The position numbers were made by a program, and so were the translations under genes. 64,000 nucleotides of DNA from assembly GCF_016652235.1 (NCBI RefSeq), contig NZ_JAEPKU010000002.1, forward strand, positions 1-64,000, written 5' to 3'. Shown in pieces: positions 9,665-18,505 of the stretch (position 1 is the first letter of the stretch; each line of letters opens with the position of its first letter). Source of the stretch: Dysgonomonas sp. Marseille-P4677. Lineage in GTDB: Bacteria > Bacteroidota > Bacteroidia > Bacteroidales > Dysgonomonadaceae. The notes under the pieces are model-generated. The model did no database searches and was not told where the DNA came from. It saw nothing but the letters and a program-made list of their open reading frames with translations.

Positions 9665-10228
9665 ATGAACAAAAGACAAGATGATAAGGCATGGAAAGTA
9701 TTGAAAAGCGAATATATTTTTCAAGAACCTTGGCTTACAGTAAGACGAGAGCATATAAAACTACCAAATGGAAATGAAATTCCGGATTATTATTTATTAG
9801 ACTATCCCAATTGGGTAAATATCATTGCCATAACCAAAGAAAAAGAATTTGTGCTCATTCGTCAGTACAGACATGGGCTAGGTTATTCTGCAATGGAATT
9901 ATGTGCAGGAGTAGTAGAAAACTATGATCCGTCTCCTCTTGTTTCGGCTCAAAGAGAATTGCTAGAAGAGTCTGGTTATGGAAATGGAAATTGGGTCAAA
10001 TATGCAGAGTTATCTGTGAATCCGGGAACTCACACCAATACAACATATTGTTTTTTGGCTACCGATGTTGAAAAAGTGTCGGAACAAAACCTTGAAACAA
10101 CAGAAGATATATCTGTTCACCTGCTAACTTTAGAAGAACTAAAAGAAACTTTATTCAAGGACGGTATAAAACAAGCTGTTCAAGCAGCGCCATTATGGAA
10201 ATATCTGGCAGAAAGCAAGTTGCTTTAA
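9665..10228 (+). CDS. NUDIX hydrolase, ADP-ribose pyrophosphatase-like
   Basis: A 187-aa NUDIX protein resembling ADP-sugar pyrophosphatases, which hydrolyse nucleoside diphosphates linked to another moiety. The second half of the Nudix box is intact (RELLEESGY, 97-105), while the first half is unusual: after Gly82 there is VVENYD and one extra residue before the Arg, with Asp88 in place of the usual Glu. The LIRQYRHG segment at 64-71 and the C-terminal E-rich region fit the ADPRase subgroup. Last gene of the operon; a long hairpin follows. The exact substrate is unknown. Confidence 0.88.
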   Translation: MNKRQDDKAWKVLKSEYIFQEPWLTVRREHIKLPNGNEIPDYYLLDYPNWVNIIAITKEKEFVLIRQYRHGLGYSAMELCAGVVENYDPSPLVSAQRELLEESGYGNGNWVKYAELSVNPGTHTNTTYCFLATDVEKVSEQNLETTEDISVHLLTLEELKETLFKDGIKQAVQAAPLWKYLAESKLL

Positions 10229-10233
10229 ATAAT

Positions 10234-10288
10234 AAGTGCTAGCCTGAATTTTATTAAGATTAAGTCAATAAAGCTCAGGCTAGCTCTT
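10234..10288. terminator. hairpin between convergent genes
   Basis: GCTAGCCTGA at 10238-10247 pairs perfectly with TCAGGCTAGC at 10275-10284. The stem extends over a T-T mismatch with AAG/CTT, and the loop is 27 nt. It lies between the ends of the NUDIX gene (plus) and the PNPOx-like gene (minus), where a bidirectional terminator is expected, but neither side has a proper U-run. Confidence 0.5.
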
Positions 10289-10296
10289 AAGAAATT

Positions 10297-10800
10297 CTAA
10301 AATTCCAGTTTATCTTTATAATTACGGGAATTAGGGTGCGGAACTCCAAAAACCTTCGTAGAAACAGAACTCATTTCCACTTTCCATACCCTAACATTAT
10401 TTACAGCAGGAACAGAATAAGTGAAAACTCTTTCTGTATATTGTTTCATTATAATATTTAAAGCCTTTACTTTTTCATCAAAATCTTCTTCAAAGACTAC
10501 ATTTCCCCGGCATATAATACTTGCACCTTTCATTCGGTAACTACAGGCTACTTCTTTGTTTTGATATGTTAGAATAGGTTCTGTACAAAAGGTGATGCAA
10601 ACATTCGAATTCTTTTCCAAAGCTTCTATACTTCCACCTTCTTGGGCCGAATGTAAATAGATAATATCATCTTGATAACCAAAATTCATAGGAATCACAT
10701 AAGGCATACCATCAGGATCTATCATCCCCACATAACAAATCGTATTTTTTGCTATTATTTCTTCTATCAAATGTCTTTCTTCGACTGTTACTGTAATCAT
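10297..10800 (-). CDS. PNPOx-fold (pyridoxamine 5'-phosphate oxidase-like) protein
   Basis: A small flavin-binding split-barrel protein of the family often annotated as nitroimidazole-resistance or pyridoxamine 5'-phosphate oxidase-related. I start it at the ATG at 10800 (167 aa, MITVTVEERH). A longer in-frame TTG start at 10830 lies inside a TATCTTTG promoter element and cannot be in the message. Visible features are the CYVGMIDPDGMPYVIPMNFG strand pair near the N terminus and IYLHSAQEGGSIEALEKN, both typical of the fold. The gene lies 75 nt downstream of the rhamnosidase gene but has its own promoter. Confidence 0.85.
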   Translation of the reverse strand: MITVTVEERHLIEEIIAKNTICYVGMIDPDGMPYVIPMNFGYQDDIIYLHSAQEGGSIEALEKNSNVCITFCTEPILTYQNKEVACSYRMKGASIICRGNVVFEEDFDEKVKALNIIMKQYTERVFTYSVPAVNNVRVWKVEMSSVSTKVFGVPHPNSRNYKDKLEF

Positions 10801-10827
10801 AGTATAGTATTGTTTCTTTATCCAAAA

Positions 10828-10835
10828 CAAAGATA
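10828..10835 (-). promoter_or_regulatory. -7 element for the PNPOx-like gene
   Basis: The minus strand reads TATCTTTG, a consensus Bacteroidetes -7 box, 28 nt upstream of the ATG at 10800. It fixes the start of the gene and shows it can be transcribed independently of the GH78 gene upstream. Confidence 0.65.
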
Positions 10836-10875
10836 TAAAGAAATTACGTCCCTTAAAATATCATTTCCAACCTCT

Positions 10876-13167
10876 CTATTTTTTCATTGTAATTATATAA
10901 TTTCCCTGAGACAGAGATAATGTCTGTTTTGTTTTATGCTTATAAGCAGGATCGGGACTATATTGTTTTTCATCCAGAGGCTTTTTATTAATTGAAACCG
11001 ACCAATCTCGATCTTCCGGCAAATAGATAATCCCTTTAGTTCCACGTGGTACGGTGATATTTAATGTAAAACCTTTTTCAGAATATGTATAGCTCGACTT
11101 AATTTCACCTTTCACAGAAGGAATAGTAAGAGACACACTCTTTAATGCGGTAAGACATGGTTCTACTTTAAATACTTTATAGCCTGGTTCGAGAGGATAT
11201 ATACCACAAAGATATTGACTTATAACAGTAAGTGCGCCACCACTCCATGCATGATTTACCGTTCCACCGCCAAAACCGCCGACTTCCCAACCTTCAAAAA
11301 GTGTTGTATAATCAATATTATTTACCATAGGTGAAAACCTTTTTTTCATCCTTTCCAATCCATAATCACCTTCACCCATAATGAAGAGAGCTTCCATTAC
11401 ATATTTTTCCATATATGGACTAGCGTGAAACTCGGTTCTAAAAACTTTTGATATTTCGGAATACTTCAGGTGATTTGCTATTCCTGATATTACCGCAAGC
11501 GCCTGTACTCGATCGTCTGTCTTTCCTTTATACTCTGGATGCCTATACGCAGTTCCATCCCAACAAGCATTATAACCTCCGGATACCTTCCCCATGATAG
11601 CTCTATAATTACTGGCATCGTCAATATATCCTAATTTATCGGCCATCAATGCAGCTCCCTTAAGTGCTAAATAATGCCATCCTGCAAAAATTAAACGCAT
11701 ATCCCGATTATTGCCCCAATCACCCCAGGCCCAACCTCCTTCTCGATAAGCAGTAAGGCCAGTTCTGTCTAGGCTCCATAAAGACAAGTATTTTTTCACG
11801 GCCGGATATACTTCTTTTATTGTCTCTAAATCTCCCGTATTCATATAATAGTTCCAAAAGCCATAATAACCAATACTGGCGAGCATCTGCCCTGGTAATT
11901 CTTGATCATAATTTCCTGAAGGTATAGGCGAGTACAAAACTCCATCGGGCTTTTGCCAACCAACCAGTTCTTTTATTGCTTTTTTCATTAAAAGGTGTGT
12001 GGATTCAGAATAGGTATAGAAACTCTCCCCCATAAGCATAACCACATCGCCCCACCATTGTGCCCGTTCACGGTCAGGACAATCGAAATAAGTATCACGC
12101 ATATTTATATAAATAGTACGTAATGCTTTGTTCCAAAAACGCATAAAGAAGTCATCTTCACAGGTAAAAGCACCCTGAGGTGATGCATTGTAACCAGTTT
12201 CTCTATATTTTAAACTATTGACCTGTATATGAGACGGAACCACCAGATATATTTTCTGACCATTTAACCAACCTAACGACTCATATTCCTGTTTGCCTTG
12301 TTTTGTTATATACTCCGCCCTCAAATTTGTTTCACTTCCTCCGTGCAGATGATCTGTACAAATGGATATCAATTCTCCACCCTTAGAATCTACAATTTCT
12401 AAGATAGGAGTCATTTGCATATTATAGGGCAATGTACCTATTATAGTATCAGAGGTGTTACCTTTTATTCGTTGAAGTTGACCTACAGATTTCACACCAA
12501 AATCTTTCCAGAAAGGAATAGGTCTTTTTACTAAATTATTCCAAGGTGCGCTTCCCCAACTACCAATCTCGACTGCATTTGTAAAACCATATATCTTTTC
12601 ACAATCTGCCGTTTGCCAGTCTATCATTTCTTTATTTGCATCGTATCGGATATTAGATTCGGGTAAACGATAATTAGGAAAAGGAGCTTCTGTATTGGCA
12701 TAAGCGGGATGCATTTTACATAACCATGAATGATCTGTCGACAAATTAATTCCATCTTGCCCAGAATGCATTATAAATCCAGCTTTACCGCTATTTTTAT
12801 GTGAAAAGCCGTCTTTTCCAAAATGCCATAAAAGTACAGCAATTTCATTCTTACCTTTTTTCAGAAAAGGGGCTAAATCTATTTCATCATAGTATGTATC
12901 CTGTGGATTAGGACCTCTTTTCAGTCCACCTTCAAAAATAACCATCTTTCCATTAACCCAAAGCCAATATTTGCTATCAACGGCTATTTTAGTCATAACC
13001 TTCCCAGGTACATTATTTATAGAAATATCCTTCCGAAAGCATACCCATTTATTAGCTGAATTTACATCAGCATCGGATACTGTTATCCATTTAGAAGCTA
13101 TATTATCTGAATAAAGGTTTCCCACAGAAGAAAAAATAAGAAATAACAGATAAAAAATCTTTTTCAT
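10876..13167 (-). CDS. exported GH78-type alpha-L-rhamnosidase
   Basis: A 763-aa secreted glycoside hydrolase. A signal peptide (about 1-20) is followed by beta-sandwich regions containing the carbohydrate-binding-like VNGK and KKGKNEIAVLLWHFG segments, then an (alpha/alpha)6 catalytic domain from about 335. DCPDRERAQWWGD at 362-373 is the GH78 signature, with the likely general acid at Glu367. NHAWSGGAL in the C-terminal half matches a second conserved site, and the last 90 residues form a beta domain. Such enzymes remove terminal alpha-L-rhamnose from glycans or glycosides. No SusC/SusD pair or regulator lies beside it, so it is not part of a classical polysaccharide utilisation locus here. 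Confidence 0.87.
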   Translation of the reverse strand: MKKIFYLLFLIFSSVGNLYSDNIASKWITVSDADVNSANKWVCFRKDISINNVPGKVMTKIAVDSKYWLWVNGKMVIFEGGLKRGPNPQDTYYDEIDLAPFLKKGKNEIAVLLWHFGKDGFSHKNSGKAGFIMHSGQDGINLSTDHSWLCKMHPAYANTEAPFPNYRLPESNIRYDANKEMIDWQTADCEKIYGFTNAVEIGSWGSAPWNNLVKRPIPFWKDFGVKSVGQLQRIKGNTSDTIIGTLPYNMQMTPILEIVDSKGGELISICTDHLHGGSETNLRAEYITKQGKQEYESLGWLNGQKIYLVVPSHIQVNSLKYRETGYNASPQGAFTCEDDFFMRFWNKALRTIYINMRDTYFDCPDRERAQWWGDVVMLMGESFYTYSESTHLLMKKAIKELVGWQKPDGVLYSPIPSGNYDQELPGQMLASIGYYGFWNYYMNTGDLETIKEVYPAVKKYLSLWSLDRTGLTAYREGGWAWGDWGNNRDMRLIFAGWHYLALKGAALMADKLGYIDDASNYRAIMGKVSGGYNACWDGTAYRHPEYKGKTDDRVQALAVISGIANHLKYSEISKVFRTEFHASPYMEKYVMEALFIMGEGDYGLERMKKRFSPMVNNIDYTTLFEGWEVGGFGGGTVNHAWSGGALTVISQYLCGIYPLEPGYKVFKVEPCLTALKSVSLTIPSVKGEIKSSYTYSEKGFTLNITVPRGTKGIIYLPEDRDWSVSINKKPLDEKQYSPDPAYKHKTKQTLSLSQGNYIITMKK

Positions 13168-13298
13168 TTCGAACTCATTTGATGATTGTACAAAATCGTT
13201 AAATAATTTATTTTAAAACAAAAACGAATCAAACAAATAGATCTGAATTTTATCAGCCTTTTATGTTCTTGTTATATTACACAAAAAAGACATTCCTA

Positions 13299-13323
13299 TA
13301 AAACTTGTCGTATACAAGTTTTA
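13299..13323. promoter_or_regulatory. operator-like inverted repeat
   Basis: TAAAACTTGT (13299-13308) and ACAAGTTTTA (13314-13323) form a perfect 10-bp inverted repeat around CGTAT. The size and spacing are typical of a dimeric transcription factor site. It sits about 130 bp upstream of the GH78 start codon. There is no U-run on either strand. Confidence 0.5.
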
Positions 13324-13543
13324 CAAATCGAGTATGATAATTATTAATTGGCTCTATTTATTGCTTCAATAATTTTTATTTAAAGTGTCCATCCGTTCCC
13401 TTTCCCAATTGTGCTTTGCCTTCAAAATATTGGATGAATAAAATGAATCAAACAATATAATATTAAAGGTAGAGCTTTTAATCAACATAACAAAATGTTT
13501 TTAACATTAAATTTTAACAATTGCGATTATATATAATAATAAA

Positions 13544-13571
13544 AAAAGACGGAGCTATCGCCCCGCCTTTT
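13544..13571 (-). terminator. intrinsic terminator of the OPT transporter gene
   Basis: On the minus strand the RNA folds as a 12-pair stem with a GATA loop and is followed by a run of U. Two positions are G-U wobbles on this strand but A-C mismatches on the other, so the hairpin is stable only in the direction of the OPT gene, whose stop is 20 nt upstream. Confidence 0.85.
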
Positions 13572-13590
13572 ACTATATTATTTGAATATA

Positions 13591-15594
13591 TTACAATCTA
13601 TCTTTTTTCGCTTTCAATGATGAATACCCTAAATAATATATTATAATAACATACATTACCAAAGCCAAGACTTCGGCAAAAGTACCACTCGCCCACTCTT
13701 CATTTACTAAGTTAATACCACCGAAGCGCATGGCAGCACTAACAACTCCCATCAATGCACCACCTGCTATAAATCCGGAAGCAAGCAATGTACCTTTCTC
13801 CAAACGAGCCGAATTCAAAGCCTCATCTTTACTTCGACTGCCCACATACCAATTGACAGCTCCTCCAATTAACAGAGGTGCGTTCAACTCCATGGGAATG
13901 AACATCCCCAAAGCAAAAGCCAATGCAGGCACTCGCAAGAAAGTAAGCAGTAGAGCTAACAATGCCCCTATTGCATACAATATCCAAGGAGCCCCGGCTC
14001 CCATCATAAGAGGCTCGATAACAGCAGCCATCGCATTCGCTTGTGGTGCAACCAAAGCATTGTCACCCGTAAATCCGTATGTTTTATTCAAAATAAGTAT
14101 TACTCCACCTACTGTTGCTGCAGAAACCAACGTCCCCAAAAACTTCCACGACTCTTGTTTTGCCGGTGTTGTTCCTGCCCAATAACCTATTTTAAGGTCG
14201 GTAATAAAGCCTCCTGCCATAGAAAGTGCAGTACAAACCACACCACCTATTATAAGTGCAGCCACCATACCTGAAGTACCTTTAAGCCCTACCGCAACCA
14301 TAACAACCGACGCAAGAATCAACGTCATTAACGTCATACCTGAAACAGGATTAGTTCCGACTATTGCAATAGCATTTGCTGCTACAGTAGTGAATAAGAA
14401 TGCAATAATAGCTACAACCAAAATACCGATGATAGCATGGAATAAATTATGAATTACACCAAAGTAGAAGAATAGGAATGTTACAATAAGAGCAACAATC
14501 ACACCAATCGATATAATCTTCATTGGCAAATCTCTCTGCGTGCGTTTATTTATCTGTTTAGTATCTGAAGCCACCCCTCTAAGTTCTTTCGAGGCTAAAC
14601 CAACTGCACTTTTTATAATGCCCCAAGACTTTACAATACCTATAATTCCAGCCATAGCAATACCTCCGATACCAATATGACGGGCAAAAGTTGTAAAAAT
14701 AGCCTCGGGAGCCATTGCAGAAATATCTCCCACAAAAGTAGGATTCAGCATCTGCAAAGCCGATTCCCCTAAAAAGGGTAAAGCTGGTACTATTACAAAC
14801 CAAACCAAAGCCGATCCCGCACAGATAATAGCAGCATATTTCAATCCGATTATATATCCCAATCCCAAAACGGCTGCTCCAACATTTACCTTAAATACAA
14901 GTTTTGCCTTATCTGCTATTTCTGCTCCGAAAGGCAAAACTCGTGTAGTAAATGTTTCGGCCCATGCACCGAAAGTTGCTACAACGAAATCGTAAAGCCC
15001 CCCGATAAGGCCGGCCAAAATAAGAGGTTTTGCCTGATCTCCTCCTTTTTCACCAGACACCAGAACCTGTGTAGTAGCAGTGGCCTCCGGAAATGGATAT
15101 TTACCATGCATATCGGATACAAAATACTTACGGAATGGAATGAGGAACAAAATACCAAGTATTCCTCCTAATAAAGAACTAAAAAACACCTGAAAAAAAT
15201 CGACTGAAATTTCAGGATATTTAGACTGTAAAATATACAATGCAGGTAGGGTAAAAATAGCTCCGGCTACAATAACACCGCTACTGGCACCTATCGACTG
15301 GATAATAACATTCTCACCCAAAGCATTTTTCCGTTTGGTTGCACTAGACAAGCCTACAGCTATAATGGCTATAGGAATAGCCGCCTCAAAAACCTGACCA
15401 ACCTTCAATCCCAAATAAGCAGCAGCGGCACTAAAAAGCACTGCCATCAACAATCCCCAAATTACCGACCAAGGGGTTACTTCTTTATATTGCTTTTCGG
15501 GCGACATAATAGGCCTATATTCCTCGCCCGGTTTCAGTTCTCGGAAGGCATTTTCGGGTAGCCCACTCACCTTTTCTTCATTTTCAGTTTTCAC
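13591..15594 (-). CDS. OPT-family oligopeptide transporter
   Basis: A 667-aa polytopic membrane protein of the oligopeptide transporter (OPT) family, with some 14-16 hydrophobic segments. Recognisable pieces are the YRPIMSPEKQYKEVTPWSV N-terminal segment, LGLKVGQVFEAAIPIAI, FPEATATTQVL and GGFITDLKIGYWAGTTP, typical of the bacterial OPT subgroup. Members move small peptides or metal chelates by secondary transport; the substrate here is not known. It is a single-gene unit with its own terminator and a TACTTTTG element upstream. Alanine- and glycine-rich sequence makes it more GC-rich than its neighbours. Confidence 0.93.
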   Translation of the reverse strand: MKTENEEKVSGLPENAFRELKPGEEYRPIMSPEKQYKEVTPWSVIWGLLMAVLFSAAAAYLGLKVGQVFEAAIPIAIIAVGLSSATKRKNALGENVIIQSIGASSGVIVAGAIFTLPALYILQSKYPEISVDFFQVFFSSLLGGILGILFLIPFRKYFVSDMHGKYPFPEATATTQVLVSGEKGGDQAKPLILAGLIGGLYDFVVATFGAWAETFTTRVLPFGAEIADKAKLVFKVNVGAAVLGLGYIIGLKYAAIICAGSALVWFVIVPALPFLGESALQMLNPTFVGDISAMAPEAIFTTFARHIGIGGIAMAGIIGIVKSWGIIKSAVGLASKELRGVASDTKQINKRTQRDLPMKIISIGVIVALIVTFLFFYFGVIHNLFHAIIGILVVAIIAFLFTTVAANAIAIVGTNPVSGMTLMTLILASVVMVAVGLKGTSGMVAALIIGGVVCTALSMAGGFITDLKIGYWAGTTPAKQESWKFLGTLVSAATVGGVILILNKTYGFTGDNALVAPQANAMAAVIEPLMMGAGAPWILYAIGALLALLLTFLRVPALAFALGMFIPMELNAPLLIGGAVNWYVGSRSKDEALNSARLEKGTLLASGFIAGGALMGVVSAAMRFGGINLVNEEWASGTFAEVLALVMYVIIIYYLGYSSLKAKKDRL

Positions 15595-15674
15595 TTGATA
15601 GTTTTTTATCGGTTAAAAATGATTTCTACAAATTAAACACTACTTTATATTGTCTTACTCCTATTATAAATATA

Positions 15675-15682
15675 CAAAAGTA
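15675..15682 (-). promoter_or_regulatory. possible -7 element of the OPT gene
   Basis: The minus strand reads TACTTTTG, matching TAnnTTTG, about 80 nt upstream of the OPT start. No well-spaced -33 TTTG was seen. Confidence 0.4.
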
Positions 15683-15737
15683 ACAAAAGACATAAGACCT
15701 CTAAGCTACAAAACTACATTATTTTCTTATAAAGAAA

Positions 15738-15759
15738 AAGCCGTCATAGAGACAGCCTT
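15738..15759 (-). terminator. weak terminator after the small membrane protein gene
   Basis: On the minus strand AAGGCTGTC can pair with GACGGCTT around a short loop, with one bulged G and one G-U pair, and TTTTTC follows. It begins about 25 nt after the stop of the gene at 15784. Confidence 0.45.
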
Positions 15760-15783
15760 CTTATATCACAGTTTATTTACGAA

Positions 15784-16239
15784 TCAATCGTTTTGATATG
15801 GGATATTTTTATATTCACACATTTCTACAATTTTCGCCTTTACGTTTTTCACATCATCATAAATAAGAACCGATAGGTCTAACTTTCGCTGCCTCTTCTC
15901 TCCATTAACTAAAAAGACTATATAGCTTACACCTATGTTGACACGACTTACACTTGTCCAATCGAAAGCAACTTTCCCTTGTTTTGGTAAATTAACGGCA
16001 ATTATATTCGAGTCTATCTTTAATAGAGGTCCTGGCAACCACAAAGTATTACTTAACAATAATATAACAGACAAGATAAAACCTGCCATAGCGCAGAAAA
16101 ACAATATTCCGTAGCGATTAGCTATGCCTTCCGTTATGCAAAAATAAAGGGTAAAGCCTGCAAGAAAAGCGCCGGTCATAACATTTACTATTTTTCTTAT
16201 TTTAGAAATGCCGCTATAATCAATAATTAGTTCATTCAT
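15784..16239 (-). CDS. hypothetical membrane protein with PH-like C-terminal region
   Basis: A 151-aa protein starting at the ATG at 16239 (MNELIIDYSG), preceded by AAGG. An upstream in-frame start at 16278 is excluded because a TATTTTTG promoter element lies at 16268-16275. Two hydrophobic segments (roughly residues 17-36 and 45-65) are followed by a soluble part whose alternating strands (LLKIDSNIIAVNLPKQGKVAFDWTS region) resemble small bacterial PH-like membrane proteins; that resemblance is an impression only. The function is unknown. It lies 106 nt downstream of tcdA on the same strand but has its own promoter. Confidence 0.7.
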   Translation of the reverse strand: MNELIIDYSGISKIRKIVNVMTGAFLAGFTLYFCITEGIANRYGILFFCAMAGFILSVILLLSNTLWLPGPLLKIDSNIIAVNLPKQGKVAFDWTSVSRVNIGVSYIVFLVNGEKRQRKLDLSVLIYDDVKNVKAKIVEMCEYKNIPYQND

Positions 16240-16267
16240 AAACCTTCGTTTTAAATTAAGATTATTA

Positions 16268-16275
16268 CAAAAATA
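16268..16275 (-). promoter_or_regulatory. -7 element for the small membrane protein gene
   Basis: The minus strand reads TATTTTTG, matching TAnnTTTG, 28 nt upstream of the ATG at 16239. It argues against the longer ORF beginning at 16278. Confidence 0.5.
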
Positions 16276-16345
16276 CAAAAACCTTCGACGTATTAATTAT
16301 TATTAAAAAAATGAATGAGAATATTTTTGGCTTTGATTATAAAAA

Positions 16346-17113
16346 TTATGATTCTTTACAAATATCCTGTATAATCAAACCAGCCAATCTAAGACCAAAG
16401 GTCGCTGTTATATGCACTAAAGTTCCGTTGGTCTGTGCCTTGACACTCGGATTATCCTGTTTGAGTAATTGGGAGCTTTTAGATTCATCATTTTCATATT
16501 TGAATCCTCTATTTTCAAGTACCTCATCACTATATACGCACATAATTTTCTTAGAAGGTTTCATTCCTTGTTTCATTTTCCTACGCAAAGCAGCACCTAG
16601 CGGACAACCTTTCACTTTCCAAAATTCAGCGGTCTTAATCCTAGTCGGATCCATCTTCAAAGCAGCTCCCATAGAAGAAAAAACCTTTGCCTTTGTTCGA
16701 GTTGCCGTTAACAACAGATTAACCTTATGCTTAAGGCTGTCAATAGCATCGATGATATAGTCGTAATTTTCTAACTGAAAAGAGGCGGAATTCTCCTCAC
16801 TATATACTCCGGCGATTGCTATTATTTCAACATCGGGATTAATATCTAATAAACGAGACTTTAAAACGTCGACTTTTCTTTGTCCTACTGTTTTAGTTGT
16901 CGCCATTAACTGCCGGTTGATATTAGTCTCACAAACAAAATCCGAATCAACAATTGTAAGATATTTTACACCTGTTCGAACAAGGCTTTCGGCACACCAA
17001 CTACCTACTCCACCTACTCCAAACAGGATGATCCGTTTGCTGGCAATTTTTTCCATCAATTTATTACCAAGCAATAGTTCTGTCCGTTTAAATATTCCTT
17101 TTTCCTCTTGCAT
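16346..17113 (-). CDS. tcdA: tRNA threonylcarbamoyladenosine dehydratase
   Basis: An E1-like ThiF/MoeB-family protein of the TcdA (CsdL) type, which cyclises the t6A37 base of ANN-decoding tRNAs to ct6A in an ATP-dependent reaction. With the start at 17113 (MQEEKGIFKR) it has 255 aa: FGVGGVGSWCAESLVRTG nucleotide loop at 31-48, DSDFV at 56-60 and NINRQ at 64-68, as in the family. A longer in-frame ATG at 17167 would add 18 lysine-rich residues outside the conserved domain and is less likely. Divergent from purD. Confidence 0.9.
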   Translation of the reverse strand: MQEEKGIFKRTELLLGNKLMEKIASKRIILFGVGGVGSWCAESLVRTGVKYLTIVDSDFVCETNINRQLMATTKTVGQRKVDVLKSRLLDINPDVEIIAIAGVYSEENSASFQLENYDYIIDAIDSLKHKVNLLLTATRTKAKVFSSMGAALKMDPTRIKTAEFWKVKGCPLGAALRRKMKQGMKPSKKIMCVYSDEVLENRGFKYENDESKSSQLLKQDNPSVKAQTNGTLVHITATFGLRLAGLIIQDICKES

Positions 17114-17185
17114 CGTATTTTTATTTTTTCGGGGTGTAAACTTACAATAAATATTTCTGTTTTTCATGTTAAGAAAATAATCATG

Positions 17186-17193
17186 TATCTTTG
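17186..17193 (+). promoter_or_regulatory. -7 element for purD
   Basis: TATCTTTG, a consensus Bacteroidetes -7 box, lies 41 nt before the purD ATG. No TTTG -33 element is clear upstream. Confidence 0.65.
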
Positions 17194-17233
17194 CTTTTCA
17201 AAGAATTAAGGTCATACTATATAACAATCATTT

Positions 17234-18505
17234 ATGAATATACTATTACTAGGCAGCGGAGGCCGTGAAAACGCACTTGCATGGAAAATATTACAAAGCG
17301 AAAAAGTAAAAAATCTCTATGTAGCGCCGGGAAACGCCGGAACTGATTTGATTGCAAAAAACGTTAGTCTATCAATAACGGATTTTCCTGCGATCAAACA
17401 ATTTGTTCTGAATAGTGACATCAACATGGTTGTAGTAGGTCCTGAAGAACCTTTAGTTAAAGGAATATATGACTACTTCGCCAATGACGCAGAAATCAAG
17501 AATATCCCTGTGATCGGGCCGTCTGAAGAGGCAGCTAAATTAGAAGGTAGTAAAGATTTTGGCAAGCAATTTATGTTGCGCCACAACATACCTACAGCTC
17601 GTTATAAAAGCTTTACACTAAACGAACTTAACGATGCTTGCCAATTTCTGGAAACTTTGGAAGCTCCATATGTATTAAAAGCTGACGGACTTGCTGCCGG
17701 AAAAGGAGTGCTCATCATAAATGACATAGATGAAGCAAAAAAAGAATTGAAAGAAATGCTTAGCGGCATGTTTGGCGAAGCTAGCAAAACTGTAGTCATC
17801 GAGGAATTTTTATCTGGATTAGAGTGCTCTGTATTTGTCCTTACAGATGGAGACTCCTATAAAATACTGCCAGTAGCAAAAGACTATAAACGCATTGGCG
17901 AAGGTGATACCGGACTAAACACAGGAGGAATGGGTGCCGTATCTCCTGTTTCTTTTGCCGATGACATATTCATGAAGAAAGTAGAGGACAGAATTGTTAT
18001 TCCTACCGTAGAAGGACTAAAAAAGGACAATATAATATATAAAGGCTTTATCTTCCTTGGCTTGATAGAAGTGAAAGGGGAACCCATGGTTATAGAATAC
18101 AATGTTCGAATGGGTGATCCGGAAACAGAGGTTGTTATGCTACGCATCAAATCTGATTTTGTATCACTACTTGAGGGTGTTGCGAATAAGACTTTAGGCG
18201 AAAAGAAAATGGAAATAGACACTCGCTATGCTACAACCATAATGATGGTTTCGGGTGGATATCCGGGTGATTACGAAAAGAATAAGGAGATTACAGGATT
18301 AAATCTGGTTGACGACAGTATTGTATTTCATGCAGGCACAAAGATTTCAGAAAACAAAATATTGACATGTGGTGGCCGTGTTATAGCAGTTAGTTCGTAT
18401 GGAAGTACTAAGGAAGAAGCTCTTGCTACCTCCTATAAAAACGCAGAGAAAATATCCTTTGACAAAAAATACTTTAGAAAAGATATCGGTTTCGATCTGA
18501 AATAA
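17234..18505 (+). CDS. purD: phosphoribosylamine-glycine ligase
   Basis: Joins glycine to 5-phosphoribosylamine with ATP to give GAR, the second step of de novo purine synthesis. The 423-aa ATP-grasp protein has the N-terminal [14 protein letters not shown] loop, [12 protein letters not shown] in the ATP-grasp domain (around 150-161) and [15 protein letters not shown] near 287. Length is normal. The stop codon is immediately followed by the ATG of the next gene with no intervening base, implying translational coupling. Confidence 0.98.
   Translation: MNILLLGSGGRENALAWKILQSEKVKNLYVAPGNAGTDLIAKNVSLSITDFPAIKQFVLNSDINMVVVGPEEPLVKGIYDYFANDAEIKNIPVIGPSEEAAKLEGSKDFGKQFMLRHNIPTARYKSFTLNELNDACQFLETLEAPYVLKADGLAAGKGVLIINDIDEAKKELKEMLSGMFGEASKTVVIEEFLSGLECSVFVLTDGDSYKILPVAKDYKRIGEGDTGLNTGGMGAVSPVSFADDIFMKKVEDRIVIPTVEGLKKDNIIYKGFIFLGLIEVKGEPMVIEYNVRMGDPETEVVMLRIKSDFVSLLEGVANKTLGEKKMEIDTRYATTIMMVSGGYPGDYEKNKEITGLNLVDDSIVFHAGTKISENKILTCGGRVIAVSSYGSTKEEALATSYKNAEKISFDKKYFRKDIGFDLK

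Larger units (their letters stand above)
13168..13590. other. 423-bp intergenic region upstream of the GH78 gene
   Basis: This AT-rich stretch holds no ORF that I can support. It contains a 10-bp operator-like inverted repeat at 13299-13323, a small hairpin AATGTT/AACATT at 13494-13508, and the OPT-gene terminator at 13544-13571. No convincing TAnnTTTG -7 element for the GH78 gene was found on the minus strand, so its promoter may be activator-dependent or lie far upstream. Confidence 0.6.

Noticed and set aside
10801-10830. 10-residue N-terminal extension of the PNPOx-like protein from TTG 10830
   Set aside because: The TTG lies inside a consensus TATCTTTG -7 element, upstream of the expected transcription start.
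10876-13167. Polysaccharide utilisation locus around the rhamnosidase
   Set aside because: No SusC, SusD, hybrid two-component or ECF regulator gene is adjacent.
13730-14274. Plus-strand ORFs opposite the OPT transporter gene
   Set aside because: They are antisense shadows of a long Ala/Gly-rich membrane protein with clear family motifs; their translations show no family features.
17114-17167. 18-residue N-terminal extension of TcdA
   Set aside because: Lysine-rich, outside the conserved domain, and close to the divergent purD promoter; not excluded but less likely than 17113.
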